A stretch of 64,000 bases of DNA from CAWAQA01 sp963784065 (lineage in GTDB: Bacteria > Acidobacteriota > Vicinamibacteria > Vicinamibacterales > UBA2999): NCBI GenBank assembly GCA_963784065.1, contig CAWAQA010000005.1:372001-436000 (forward strand). Direction: 5' to 3'. Numbering within the stretch: position 1 is the first letter of the stretch; each line of letters opens with the position of its first letter. Shown in pieces: positions 23,743-33,433 of the stretch. The translations under genes were made by a program, and so were the position numbers. The notes beneath the pieces are model-generated. The model was given only the letters and a program-made list of their open reading frames with translations. It had not been told where the DNA came from and did no database searches.

Positions 23743-24480
23743 GGGCGCGATTCCGCCAACTCAGGATCGCCGCCGCGCCGCGCCACCCACCAGATCACCG
23801 CGGCGAACGCGATGGCGGCGGCGACGAGCGTCGACGCCGAACAGCAGCAGCGTTGTGTAGAGGATCGTCTCCGGCTGCATGTGTACTTCGACGTTCACGG
23901 CCTCTCCGCGCAGCCGCGCGGCCAGCGGCTGCTTCCATTCGAGGATGTTGCCGCGCTCGACCTCGCGTGAGGGCGCGTTGTGAAAGTCGATCTTGCTCGG
24001 CAGGTGGAGGCGGAAGGCGACGAGCTCGTTGCCCGTCCATCCGACCTCGCCCACCGGTCTGGCCGCCGGTTCGCCGACCACCTGGCGATACGTGAACGTG
24101 TCTCCCTCGCGATCGAAGCGATAGGTTGACCACGAAAATGGCGCGACGCGAGGAAGCTGGCGGACATCGTCCACGTCGATACGGACGTGCACGAAGCGGC
24201 GGCCATCGCGGCGCGACAACGTGGGCGTCGAGACGTCGACGCCGGGCCCGGCGAACAGCGCCCGAACCGCCGCGCGATCGACGCGAGCGCGCGGATTGAC
24301 GTCGAAGTCGGCGCCCCGAAGCGCCACGAGCGCGGCGACCGACGCGTTCACGTTCAGCTGAGCCGAACCGTCGAGGGAGAGGTACAACTCTTCCTCGTAC
24401 TCGTAGTGCTCCTTCAGAATCCCGGTGCCGCACGCCGACGCGAGCAGGGCCAGAAGAAGTGCCGCCGTGGGAAACGCCAT
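23739..24480 (-). CDS. Lipoprotein with C-terminal membrane helix (one frameshift)
   Basis: The start at 24478-24480 gives MAFPTAALLLALLASACG, a lipoprotein signal with Cys17. The beta-rich body (HYEYEEELYLSLDGSAQLNV, then FSWSTYRFDREGDTFTYRQV) is followed by PETILYTTLLLFG. There the frame shifts near 23830. Corrected, the chain continues TLVAAAIAFAAVIWWVARRG and ends GDPELAESRP. It therefore has a lipid anchor at one end and a membrane helix at the other, holding the body outside the cytoplasm. The corrected stop overlaps the acetyltransferase start, which supports the correction. The function is not recognised. Confidence 0.72.
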
Positions 24481-24514
24481 AAAGCTCAATGATATCCTTA
24501 CAGACTCCCCTTCA

Positions 24515-27235
24515 ATGACCCGCCCGACTCTCTATCTGATCGACGGCAGTTCGCAGATGTACCGCGCGTACCACGCGTTCCGCGGGAAAGGCCTGTCGAA
24601 CCAGGAAGGGCAGACGACGCACGCGGTCTACGTGTTCGTCACGATGCTCCGCAAGCTGATCAGCGATCATCACCCCGAGTACATCGCGGCGTCCTTCGAC
24701 CTCGCCGGCCCGACGTTCCGCGATTCGATCGTCACCGATTACAAGGCGAACCGCGCCGCCATGCCCGATGACCTGGCCGAGCAGATCAACTGGGTGCACC
24801 AGGCCTGCGAGGCGCTCGGCGTGCCGATCGTGACTGCGCCTGGCTATGAGGCGGACGACGTGATTGGGACCATGGCGGCGCGCGCGGCGGCCGACGGGTT
24901 CGAGGTCGCGATCGTATCCATCGACAAGGATTTTTTCCAGCTCGTGCATGATGGCGTCCGCGTGTACGACCCGCGGGAAGACGGTGTGTGGTTCGACGCG
25001 CAGGGGGTCGTCGACAAGTTCGGCGTGAAGCCGTCGCAGGTCGCGGACGTGCTCGCGCTCGGTGGGCGACACCAGCGACAACGTGGCCGGCGTCCCCGGT
25101 GTCGGAAAGAAGGGGGCCATTGACCTGATCACCGCCCACGGCAGCCTCGACGCGCTCCTCGATAATGCCGCGGAGCTCGCCCAGAAGAAGTACCGCGAGA
25201 CGCTCGTCGCGCATCGCGCCAACGCGCTCCAGAGCCGTGAGCTGGTCACCATCCGGACCGACGTGCCGCTCGAGGTCGACTTCCAGTCGCTGCGCTACCG
25301 CGGCGCATCACGCCAGCGCTGCTACGAGCTCTTCGCCCGCCTGGCGTTCCGCACCCTGGTCAACGAATACGCGCCCGACGCCGAGACGGTCGAGAAGGAC
25401 TACCAGCTCGTGACCTCGCTCGACGCGCTCGATGCGCTCGATCGCCGGCCTCCGCTCGGCCGGGCGAGTTCGCGTTCCGCGTCATTCCCGACCAACCGCT
25501 CGCCATGCGCGCCGGGATCGTCGGGATTGCCTTCTCTACTCGCGACCGCGAGGCCCGCTACGTGCCGCTGAACCATCAGGGCGCGGGCATGAGCGGCGAC
25601 CTGCTGGCGGACGCCGACATGCCCTTGCAGGCGGACGCGCGCGCGGCGCTCGATCGTCTCAAACCGTTGTTCGAGGATGCGGCCGTCCGCAAGATCGGCC
25701 ACGACCTGAAGTTCGACGCCATCGTGCTCGAGAGGCACGGCATCGCGCTCAGCGGACATGCATTCGACTCGATGCTGGCGAGTTACCTGCTCGACGCGAC
25801 CCGGCCCGGTCATCCGCTCGAGGAAACCTCTCTGGAGCATCTCGGCTACAAGGCGCTGGCCGAGGAGGACTTGTGTGGCCGCGGCGCAAAGGCGATTCCT
25901 CTCGCGCGCGTCGCACCGGAGACGGCGCTGAACTTTGCCGGAGAGCGCGCGGACCTCGCGCGGCAGCTCTCGAACAGGCTGGCGCCGCTGCTCGTGACCG
26001 ACCAGCTCGATACGGTGTACCGCGAGCTGGAGATGCCGCTGATTCCCGTGCTCGCGGCGATCGAACAGGCCGGAATCCGCATCGACGGTCCGGCGCTCGC
26101 CTCGCAGTCGCAGCACATCGAGCAGGAGCTCGCGCGGATCTCGGCGCGCATCTACGAACTGGCCGGCGAGGTCTTCAACGTCAACTCGCCAAAGCAGCTT
26201 GGCGAAATCCTGTTCGACAAGCTGCAGCTGCCGGCGCTGAAACGCACCGGCAAGACGCGCTCGGCGTCCACGGCGGTGGACGTGCTCGAGGAGCTCGCGC
26301 TCACCAACGAGCTCCCGCGGCTGATTCTCGACTGGCGCGGCCTGCACAAGCTGAAGAGCACCTACATCGACGCCCTCCCGCAGGTGGTGCATCCCGCGAC
26401 GGGGCGGGTGCATACCTGCTTCAACCAGGCCGTGGCTGCCACCGGGCGCTTGAGCAGCTCCGATCCGAACCTGCAGAACATTCCAATCCGGACCGAGCTT
26501 GGCCGTCAGATCCGGCGGGCGTTCATCGCCGATCCCGGCCACGTGCTGATTTCGGCCGACTACTCGCAGATCGAGCTGCGCGTCCTCGCGCACCTCGCCG
26601 GAGAGGAGACGCTCACCGAGGCGTTCCGCGTCGGCGAGGACATTCACGACCGCACGGCGCTGAAGGTGTTCGGACCGGAGAGCGGCCTCGATCCGCACGA
26701 GCTGCGCCGGCGCGCCAAAATCATCAACTACGCGCTGCTCTACGGGAAGACCGCGTTCACGCTGGCCAAGGACATCGGCGTGCCGAAAGAGGCCGCGCAA
26801 GAGTTCATCGACGCCTACTTCGCCGGCTTCCCCCGGGTGCGCGGTTTCATCGACGGCACGCTGCAGCGCGCACGCGACACGGGCGTCGTCAAGACCATGT
26901 TCGGCCGGCGGCGGCTGGTGCCCGAACTGAACAGCCGCAACGGCCAGATCCGGGCGGCGGCGGAGCGCGAGACGGTGAACATGCCGATTCAGGGAACCGC
27001 CGCCGACATTCTGAAGCGCGCGATGATCGACCTCCATGCCGAGCTGCCGCGGCGCGGGTTCCGTACGCGCATGATCCTCACCGTCCACGACGAGCTGCTG
27101 TTCGAGGCGCCGCGAGATGAGGCGGAGTCGGCCGCAGTGGTCGTGCGCGAGCAGATGGAGCGGGCGGTTGAGCTGTCGGTCCCGCTGACGGTTGACGTCG
27201 GTATCGGCGACAACTGGCGCGACGCGAAGTCGTGA
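24515..27235 (+). CDS. polA: DNA polymerase I (two frameshifts)
   Basis: This enzyme fills gaps and removes RNA primers in replication and repair. The N-terminal 5' nuclease has LIDGSSQMYRAYHAF, GYEADDVIGTM, VSIDKDFFQLV and GDTSDNVAGVPGVGKKGA. The 3'-5' exonuclease-like domain has lost its acidic triad: where proofreading enzymes have FDTE it reads EFAFRVIPDQ. The polymerase domain is intact with motif A SADYSQIELRVLAHL, motif B RRRAKIINYALLYGKTAF and motif C TVHDELLFE. Shifts near 25065 and 25455 interrupt the frame, yet the total is an exact multiple of three (906 residues). It is divergent from the lipoprotein gene with only 34 bases between. Confidence 0.93.
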
Positions 27236-27473
27236 AGAGCTGCGGGCCCGGTGGCCTTCGGGCTCGCGGCCCTGCGCGCTGACAGCGATTCCTGCAGTCA
27301 CGACTCCGTCTGACATTCAGTTCAACGGCTCTGTGGACGCATCTGGCGCCGCGGTCTGCCGGCTGGGAACGACGGCCGCGACATCCGTGATCCTTGAAGG
27401 CGGCTGAAGCCGGCCCCTGCGTACGGGAGAAGTGGAGGGCCGCGTGCGGCCGGCTTCAGCCGGCCGTCCGTGT
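27236..27473. other. Gap between polA and the TPR-like gene, with hairpin-forming words
   Basis: The gap holds no gene that I can support. It contains a run of GGGCCCGGTGGCCTTCGGGC-like words after polA, then a perfect 14-base inverted repeat at 27402-27461 that is listed separately. The two genes converge here. Confidence 0.4.
27402..27461. repeat. Perfect inverted repeat GGCTGAAGCCGGCC
   Basis: GGCTGAAGCCGGCC (27402-27415) and GGCCGGCTTCAGCC (27448-27461) match over all 14 bases, with a 32-base spacer. The same word forms the short hairpin at 43678-43697. Its place between convergent genes fits termination. Confidence 0.75.
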
Positions 27474-28283
27474 TCACTTCCACTGCTGCTTGACGAGATC
27501 CCATTCCGCGCGCAGCGCGGCCATGGAGTCGGGCTGCTCGCGGGCCGGCCGCGTGCGGGCGCGCTCGGGGATCAAGGCCTGCGTGACGAGGCGATCGAGG
27601 TCGGCGCGCAGCGTTTCAGACGACTCCGGCTTGAGCGTCGAGCGCACCCACGCGGCAACGGCGGCATCCCAGGCACGATCGACGTCGCCGCTGCCGCGGG
27701 CGGCCACCGCGAGCCAGTAGTTCGCCACCGTGTTCGCCGGATCCTCCCGCAGCTCCGATTCCATCCGCTCGCCGATGCGCTCGAAGACGCGCACGCGGCG
27801 CTCCGCCGGGCGCGCCTGCGCTTCGCGGTCGAGCGCGGTCGCCCACCAGTCGAGCAGCAACAGCCGATCGCGCTCGGGCAGGAGCGTCGCACGGTTCAGG
27901 GCGGTATCGAACAACTCGGCTGCCGCGCCAAAGACTTCCCCGAGGTACAGCGACTGGCCCAGCCCGACGAGCAGGTCAACCTGGTCGCGCGGCGTCAGCG
28001 CGCTGGAGCGTACCGACCCGAGTGCCTCGCGCGCGCCGCCCAGATCGGCTGGGTCGACGCGCTGCCGGTACCGCTCGAGATGGGAGCGCGCGATGACCAG
28101 CGCGGCCGCGTCCGCGCTTGCAGGTTCGCGCCGCGCCACGGCCGCCGCGCTGATTGCGCCGTCGAAGTCCCCGGCGTTGTACAGCGCGCGCGCCTTGGCC
28201 AGCGCCGGATGCTCCGCCGCCCCCGCCGGCAGGGCGAAGAGCAGGAGCGCGAGAATGGCGACCACGGCCCGCATCGAACTCAT
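27474..28283 (-). CDS. Secreted TPR-like helical protein
   Basis: This protein of about 269 residues starts MSSMRAVVAILALLLFALPA with cleavage after PAGAA; the start could equally be the second Met. The rest is almost entirely helical with tetratricopeptide-like pairs (ALAKARALYNAGDFDGAISA, DLLVGLGQSLYLGEVFGAAA, WLAVAARGSGDVDRAWDAAV). It is probably a periplasmic scaffold; the partner is unknown. Its start lies only 17 bases from the divergent pcnB start, so the two promoters must overlap the neighbouring coding ends. The gene is intact. Confidence 0.78.
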   Translation of the reverse strand: MSSMRAVVAILALLLFALPAGAAEHPALAKARALYNAGDFDGAISAAAVARREPASADAAALVIARSHLERYRQRVDPADLGGAREALGSVRSSALTPRDQVDLLVGLGQSLYLGEVFGAAAELFDTALNRATLLPERDRLLLLDWWATALDREAQARPAERRVRVFERIGERMESELREDPANTVANYWLAVAARGSGDVDRAWDAAVAAWVRSTLKPESSETLRADLDRLVTQALIPERARTRPAREQPDSMAALRAEWDLVKQQWK

Positions 28284-28300
28284 CGTATACCACTGTTACA

Positions 28301-29614
28301 ATGCGACCGATGACGGTTCCGGTTATCGTGCCCCGCGCGGAGCACGCGATCTCGCGCAGCCAGATCGACGCCGACGCGCTCAAGGTGCTGTACCGGCTGC
28401 ATCAGAACGACTACGTCGCCTACCTCGTCGGCGGCAGCGTACGCGACCTCCTGCTCGCGCGCCGGCCGAAGGACTTCGACATCGCAACCTCGGCCCACCC
28501 GTACCAGGTGAAGCGCCTGTTCCGCAACTGCTGGATCATCGGCCGCCGCTTCCGCCTGGCGCACGTCAAGTTCGGACCGAAGACGATCGAGGTGGCCACG
28601 TTCCGCCGCCCGGTCTCGGCCGAGGAGCTCGCCGCTGCCGAGGACGCGCCGCTGGAAGGCATCCCGCTCGAGGCGCACAGCGACAACGCTCCCGATCGCC
28701 TGGTCCACCGCGACAACACCTTCGGCACGCCCGAGGAGGACGCGTTCCGCCGCGACTTCACGGTCAACGCCCTGTTCTACGACATCAGCACGTTCTCGAT
28801 CATCGACTACACAGGCGGCCTCGAGGACCTGCGGGCGCGCGTGATCCGCTCGATCGGCAATCCGGTCGAGCGGTTCCAGGAGGACCCGGTCCGCATGCTG
28901 CGCGCGGTGACGATGGCCGCGCGACTGGAGTTCTCGATCGATCCGCCGATTGACGAGGCGATCGGCGTGCTTCGCGCCGACATCGCACGCGCGGCGCCTG
29001 CGCGGTTGATGGAAGAGTTCTACAAGCTGCTGCGGACCGGCGCGGGCGAGCGCGCGTTTCGCATGCTGGCGGAGCGCCGCCTGCTCGAGCCCATCGCGCC
29101 TGAACTCCAGAAAGGCGCAACCGACGCGCTGTGGCGATCGCTCTCGGCGGTGGACGCGTACCGCGCCCGCTTCGACGACGTACCGGAGACGCTGACCAAC
29201 GCGGTCCTGCTCGGATCGCTGCTGGCGCCGCTCGGTCACACGATCAGGTCGCTCTCGCCGCCGCCGGTCGCGGACGGCGAATTCCGCAAGGAGCCGCGCC
29301 TGTCGCTCGGCATCCTGCCGCTCGCACGGCGCGACATCGAGCGGTTGCGCCAGATCCTCGGGCTCCAGCGGAGGCTGGTGGACATGCACCTCTCGCCTCG
29401 CGCGCGCCGCGCGTTGATGCATCGCGCGCCGTTCAAGGAAGCGCTGACCTGGCTCGAGATCCACGGCAGCTCGCCAGAGGTCCTGGAGCACTGGCGCGGG
29501 TTCATCGAAGCCGCGGGCACGTTCGAGGCGGAGACCACCGAGGCGGCAGACCCGCAACGCCGGCGCCGCCGGCGACGCCGGCGCCGCCGATCGGTCAAAT
29601 CGACGACGACGTGA
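28301..29614 (+). CDS. pcnB: Poly(A) polymerase / tRNA nucleotidyltransferase family protein (PcnB type)
   Basis: PcnB adds 3' A-tails to RNA and promotes its decay. I start at the ATG at 28301 (MRPMTVPVIVP); a second Met three codons on is also possible. The catalytic head is LVGGSVRDLLLARRPKDFDI with the DxD pair. The stretch RNCWIIGRRFRLAHVKFGPK is the signature separating poly(A) polymerases from CCA-adding enzymes. RDNTFGTPEEDAFRRDFTVN and DPVRMLRAVTMAARLEF follow. The C-terminus ends in a run of about 12 arginines (RRRRRRRRRRRR) before SVKSTTT, a plausible RNA-binding tail. Length is about 437 residues. Confidence 0.9.
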   Translation: MRPMTVPVIVPRAEHAISRSQIDADALKVLYRLHQNDYVAYLVGGSVRDLLLARRPKDFDIATSAHPYQVKRLFRNCWIIGRRFRLAHVKFGPKTIEVATFRRPVSAEELAAAEDAPLEGIPLEAHSDNAPDRLVHRDNTFGTPEEDAFRRDFTVNALFYDISTFSIIDYTGGLEDLRARVIRSIGNPVERFQEDPVRMLRAVTMAARLEFSIDPPIDEAIGVLRADIARAAPARLMEEFYKLLRTGAGERAFRMLAERRLLEPIAPELQKGATDALWRSLSAVDAYRARFDDVPETLTNAVLLGSLLAPLGHTIRSLSPPPVADGEFRKEPRLSLGILPLARRDIERLRQILGLQRRLVDMHLSPRARRALMHRAPFKEALTWLEIHGSSPEVLEHWRGFIEAAGTFEAETTEAADPQRRRRRRRRRRRSVKSTTT

Positions 29615-29621
29615 GTCCTCG

Positions 29622-29688
29622 TCTTCGGGCTGCAGCCGTCGGTGTCCGGTCTTCGGTCCGACCGGAGCCCGGAGACCGCAGACCAGCA
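29622..29688. repeat. CTTCGGGCT/AGCCCGGAG hairpin between pcnB and serC
   Basis: The left arm (29622-29660) has CTTCGGGCTGCAGCC and GTGTCCGGTCTTCGGTC. It pairs with GACCGGAGCCCGGAGACCGC then AGACCAGC (29658-29687). The two genes converge and the repeat fills their gap, so it probably ends both transcripts. Confidence 0.6.
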
Positions 29689-29690
29689 CG

Positions 29691-30786
29691 CTATCCCCGC
29701 TTCCTCTCGAACTCCCGCATGAACTCCACGAGCGCGTCCACTCCCTCTTCGGGAAACGCGTTGTAGATGGAGGCGCGCATGCCGCCCACGGCGCGGTGGC
29801 CCTTCAGGCCGTCGAGCCCGGCCGCGGTGGCCTCTTTTTCGAACGCCTTGTCCAGTTCCTCGGTCTGCAGCCGGAACGTCACGTTCATCAGCGAACGGCT
29901 GTCCGTCGCGGCGGTGCCGCGATAGAAGCCGGTGCGATCGATCTCGGCGTACAGCTTCCCCGCCTTGCGCTCGTTGATCTGCCGGATACCTGGCAGCCCG
30001 CCATGCGCCTTCAGCCACTTCATCGTCAGGCCGAGGATGTAGACGCCGAAGGTCGGCGGCGTGTTGTAGAGCGAGTTGTTGTCCGCGTGGATCTTGTAGT
30101 TGAGGAACGTAGGCAGCGTGTCCTGCGAACGGGCGAGCAGGTCCTCGCGCACGATCACCAGCGTGACGCCGGACGGTCCGAGGTTCTTCTGCGCCCCGGC
30201 GTAGATCAGGCCGAAGCGGCCGACGTCCATCGGGCCGTGAAACATGTCGGACGAGGTGTCGGCCACGAGCGGCGCAGCGCCGGTCTGCGGCAGCGTCTTC
30301 CACTGGGTCCCCTCGATCGTGTTGTTGGTCGTGATGTGGACGTACGCAGCGCCGGGCGTGAGCTTCAGCTCGTTCTGGCGCGGGGATCCGCGTGTAGCCG
30401 TCCGCCTTCGTCGAGCCGGTGACGTTGACCGTGCCGACCTTTTTCGCTTCCTTGATCGCCTTGTCGGCCCACGAACCGGTGTCCACGTAGTCCGCCGTGG
30501 CGCCGGCGCCGAGCAGGTTCATCGGCACCATCGAGAACTGCAGCGTCGCGCCCCCCTGCAGCATCAACACCTTGTAGTCCGACGGGATGTTCGCGAGCGC
30601 GCGCATGTCCGCGATGGCGGTGTTCAGGATGTCCTCGAACGTCTTCGAGCGATGGCTGATCTCCATCACGGACATTCCCACGCCCGGAAGCGACACGAGA
30701 TCGCGCTGTGCCTCCTCGAGCACGGGCAGGGGCAGGACGGCAGGACCGGCGGAGAAATTGAAGATGCGGGCGGTACTCGTTGGCAT
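29691..30786 (-). CDS. serC: Phosphoserine aminotransferase (one frameshift)
   Basis: This PLP enzyme converts 3-phosphohydroxypyruvate and glutamate to phosphoserine, the second step of serine synthesis. The N-terminus RIFNFSAGPAVLPLPVLEEA and MSVMEISHRSKTFEDI are the family's opening motifs. The PLP lysine is in YAGAQKNLGPSGVTLVIV, and the phosphate-binding HRAVGGMRASIYNAF is near the end. One extra base in the GGGG run at 30382-30385 shifts the frame. Without it TRIPRQNELKL is continuous and the length is 364 residues. It lies directly downstream of serA on the minus strand. Confidence 0.93.
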
Positions 30787-30823
30787 ATGTGAAACTCCGT
30801 GGACTTCGGCTACGGGCTGGCGG

Positions 30824-32101
30824 CTACGACTCGAACGACGGGCGACCGGTCCCGGCGCCTGAAGCCTGACGCCCGGAGCCGATATCTATTATCTGCAGGC
30901 TGAGGACGTCGGCGTTCCCGCGTTCGATCGCCGTCAGCAGCGACGCGGGCGGGTTTCCGTCGAGGCTGATGCGCGCGACGGCGGCGTCGGCGCCCTCGAA
31001 AATCACGTTCTCGGTTTCCTGGACGTTCAGGTTGCCGTTGCGGAGGTGCTCGAATACGTGCGCCAGCACGCCGGGACGATCGCGGTGGCGCACCACCAGC
31101 CGGTGCGTCGCCGGCGTCGTCTTCGCGAGGTTCACGACGTTCGGCGCCTGGCCGGTCTCCTTGTAGGCGCGAATCACGCGAACCGCTTCGTCGGCGATGG
31201 CGTCCTGCGCCTGTTCGGTTGAGGCGCCGATGTGGTGGGTGCCATACACACCGGCGAGGTCGCCGATCGGATCGGCAAAACGCCCGGTCCCGCCCGCCGG
31301 CTCCTGCTCGAACACGTCCAGCGCGACGCGCAGCCCCCGGGTTCTGACGGCCTCGGCGAGCGCGCCGTGATCCACGATTTCGCCACGCGCGGTGTTCACC
31401 ACGTACGACCCCGGCTTGAGCCGGTTGAAGATCCCCGCACCGACCAGGTGCTTCGTGTCTGGCGTCAGCGCGAGGTGCAGGCTGAGGACGTCACTGCGCG
31501 CGGCCACCTCTTCCGGCGACGGCAGCACGGTGACGTCGAGATCGCCAGGGATGGCGCGCACGGCCGCCTCACCGTCGCGAACGAAGCGCGGGCTCCAGAC
31601 GACCACGTGCATGCCGAACGCGCGCGCCCGGCGCGCCACCTCCTGCCCGATGCTGCCGAACCCGATCAGCCCGAGGGTGCGGCCGTACAGGCCGCGCGCT
31701 TTCGAGTACTCGTTCTTGTTCCACCTGCCTGCGCGCAATTCCGCGACGTTGTCCGGAATACGCCGATCGAGCGCCAGGATCAGGCCGAACGTCAGCTCGG
31801 CCACCGCGATCGAGTTCTTGCCCGGACAGGTCGCAACGTAGATCCCGCGCCGCGAGGCGGCCGCCACGTCGATCGTGTTGACGCCGGCGCCGGCGCGGAC
31901 GACGAGCGCCAGCCGCCCGGCGTCGAGCATCGCCTCGCTGACCCGGGTCGAGCGGACCACGAGCACGTCGGCGCCGGTCGAGCCAATCGCCGCCGCCAGC
32001 GCGGCATCCACGAGGTCGGGCTCGTAGATCACCTCGCAGCCGGCCGCCGCAAGGCCTTCGAGCCCAGACGTTTCGAACTTGTCCGCGACGAGTACTTTCA
32101 T
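30824..32101 (-). CDS. serA: D-3-phosphoglycerate dehydrogenase with ACT domain
   Basis: This enzyme oxidises 3-phosphoglycerate with NAD, the first step of serine synthesis. It has 425 residues and starts MKVLVADKFETSGLEGL. The Rossmann loop is LGLIGFGSIGQEVARRA. The active-site Arg, Glu and His sit in TARGEIVD, DVFEQEP and THHIGASTEQAQ. The C-terminal 80 residues form an ACT regulatory domain (HRLVVRHRDRPGVLAHVFEH), which usually binds serine. The last residues (SGRQASGAGTGRPSFES) look unlike the family and are coded by the start of a repeat-rich gap. It probably shares a transcript with serC and DUF1015. Confidence 0.94.
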   Translation of the reverse strand: MKVLVADKFETSGLEGLAAAGCEVIYEPDLVDAALAAAIGSTGADVLVVRSTRVSEAMLDAGRLALVVRAGAGVNTIDVAAASRRGIYVATCPGKNSIAVAELTFGLILALDRRIPDNVAELRAGRWNKNEYSKARGLYGRTLGLIGFGSIGQEVARRARAFGMHVVVWSPRFVRDGEAAVRAIPGDLDVTVLPSPEEVAARSDVLSLHLALTPDTKHLVGAGIFNRLKPGSYVVNTARGEIVDHGALAEAVRTRGLRVALDVFEQEPAGGTGRFADPIGDLAGVYGTHHIGASTEQAQDAIADEAVRVIRAYKETGQAPNVVNLAKTTPATHRLVVRHRDRPGVLAHVFEHLRNGNLNVQETENVIFEGADAAVARISLDGNPPASLLTAIERGNADVLSLQIIDIGSGRQASGAGTGRPSFES

Positions 32102-32219
32102 CGGGCTCCGGGCTTCGGGCTTCGGACTCCGGGCTTGCGGCTTCGGGCTCTGGGTCCTCGGGGCGCGACCGGTGCAGGTTCCGGCCCGGAGCCCGCAGCC
32201 TGAAGCGCGAAGCCTTCAG
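32102..32219. repeat. GGGCTTCGGGCTCC-word hairpin between DUF1015 gene and serA
   Basis: The left arm (32102-32160) is a run of CGGGCTCCGGGCTTCGGGCT words. The right arm (32181-32219) is CCGGCCCGGAGCCCGCAGCC then TGAAGCGCGAAGCCTTCA. They pair as an imperfect stem of about 35 bases. It lies between two co-directional minus-strand genes and could weaken read-through from DUF1015 into serA. Confidence 0.65.
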
Positions 32220-33433
32220 ATGATGTGCGACAGCAGCCCGTCCCTGAGCTTCGGCTCGAACCACGTGGACTTCGGGGGCATGATGCCGCCGGCGTCCGAG
32301 ATGGTCATCAGGTCCTCGACGCTGACCGGGTACATCGAGAAGGCGACGGCAAACTTGCCGGAATTCACCAGCTTCTCGAGCTCGGCGGGCCCCCTCGCGC
32401 CGCCGACGAAGTCGATGCGCTTGTCGGTGCGGACGTCCCCGACGCCCAGCACCGGCGCCAGCAGCGCATCCTGGAGACGGCTGACGTCCAGGCGATCGGC
32501 GGCACCCAGGCCGGCGGGCGCATCGCCCAACGCAATCGTGTACCACCGGCCGCCCAGGAACATCGCGACCTCGCCACGCCGGGCCGGGATGGCGGGACCC
32601 TCCGTCACCGTGAACCGCTCGCGCAGCGTCGCCAGGAACGACTCCGGCGTGAAGGAGCCGAGGTCCTTGACCACGCGGTTGTAGGGCAGGATCTGCAGCT
32701 GGTTGCCGGGAAAGGCGACCGCCAGAAACGTGTCCCACTCCCCCGCCGCGCCGTTCGTGCCCCTCAGCTGCTGCCGCGCCCTGGCGGCACTCGCCGCCCT
32801 GTGGTGGCCGTCGGCGATGTAAAGCGCCGGGATCGCCGCGAACGCCGCGATCAGCTGGCGCTCGTCGCGCCCGTCCACCTGCCAGATGGTGTGCTGAACG
32901 CCGTCGGGAGCCGTGATGTCGAAGAGCGGCGGCGCTGCCGTGCTGCGCTCGACAATGGCATCCACGGCGGACGACGGTTCGTGGATCAGGAACACGGGGC
33001 CGGTTTGCGCGCGCAGCTCGAGCAGGTGCCGCGTGCGATCGTCCTCCTTGTCCCGGCGCGTCCGCTCGTGCTTCTTGATGACGTCGCGGTCGTACTCATC
33101 CACCGAAAAGGACGCAGCCACGCCCGTCTGTACGTGCGAGCCCATCCGCAGGCGATACACATACAGTCGCGGCGCGTCCTCGACGACGAGCGGGGCGTCG
33201 GCCTTGAGCTTCGCAAAATTCTCGGCAGCCTTGGCGTACACCGCATCGGCGTACGGGTTCGTGCCGGACGGAAGATCGATCTCGGGACGGGACACGTGCA
33301 GGAAACTCAGCAGGTTGCCGTCGGCGAGGGCCCTGGCCTCCTCGGCATTGACGACATCGTAGGGAACAGCAGCCACGCGGCCCGCCGAAGCGGGCGTCGG
33401 CCGGAGCGCACGGAACGGAACAAGGGCAGCCAT
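32216..33433 (-). CDS. DUF1015 family protein in a serine-synthesis cluster
   Basis: This 405-residue cytoplasmic protein starts MAALVPFRALRPTPASAGRV. Family hallmarks are VAAVPYDVVNAEEARAL, a Lys/His/Arg-rich stretch DRDVIKKHERTRRDKEDDRT, the strongly conserved PALYIADGHHRAASAA, and the end GGIMPPKSTWFEPKLRDGLL. The biochemical function is not established to my knowledge. Its position directly upstream of serA and serC implies a role in serine metabolism, for example phosphoserine or serine phosphate transfer. No serB-type phosphatase gene is in the window. The gene is intact, and its start is 36 bases from the divergent receptor start. Confidence 0.88.
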   Translation of the reverse strand: MAALVPFRALRPTPASAGRVAAVPYDVVNAEEARALADGNLLSFLHVSRPEIDLPSGTNPYADAVYAKAAENFAKLKADAPLVVEDAPRLYVYRLRMGSHVQTGVAASFSVDEYDRDVIKKHERTRRDKEDDRTRHLLELRAQTGPVFLIHEPSSAVDAIVERSTAAPPLFDITAPDGVQHTIWQVDGRDERQLIAAFAAIPALYIADGHHRAASAARARQQLRGTNGAAGEWDTFLAVAFPGNQLQILPYNRVVKDLGSFTPESFLATLRERFTVTEGPAIPARRGEVAMFLGGRWYTIALGDAPAGLGAADRLDVSRLQDALLAPVLGVGDVRTDKRIDFVGGARGPAELEKLVNSGKFAVAFSMYPVSVEDLMTISDAGGIMPPKSTWFEPKLRDGLLSHII

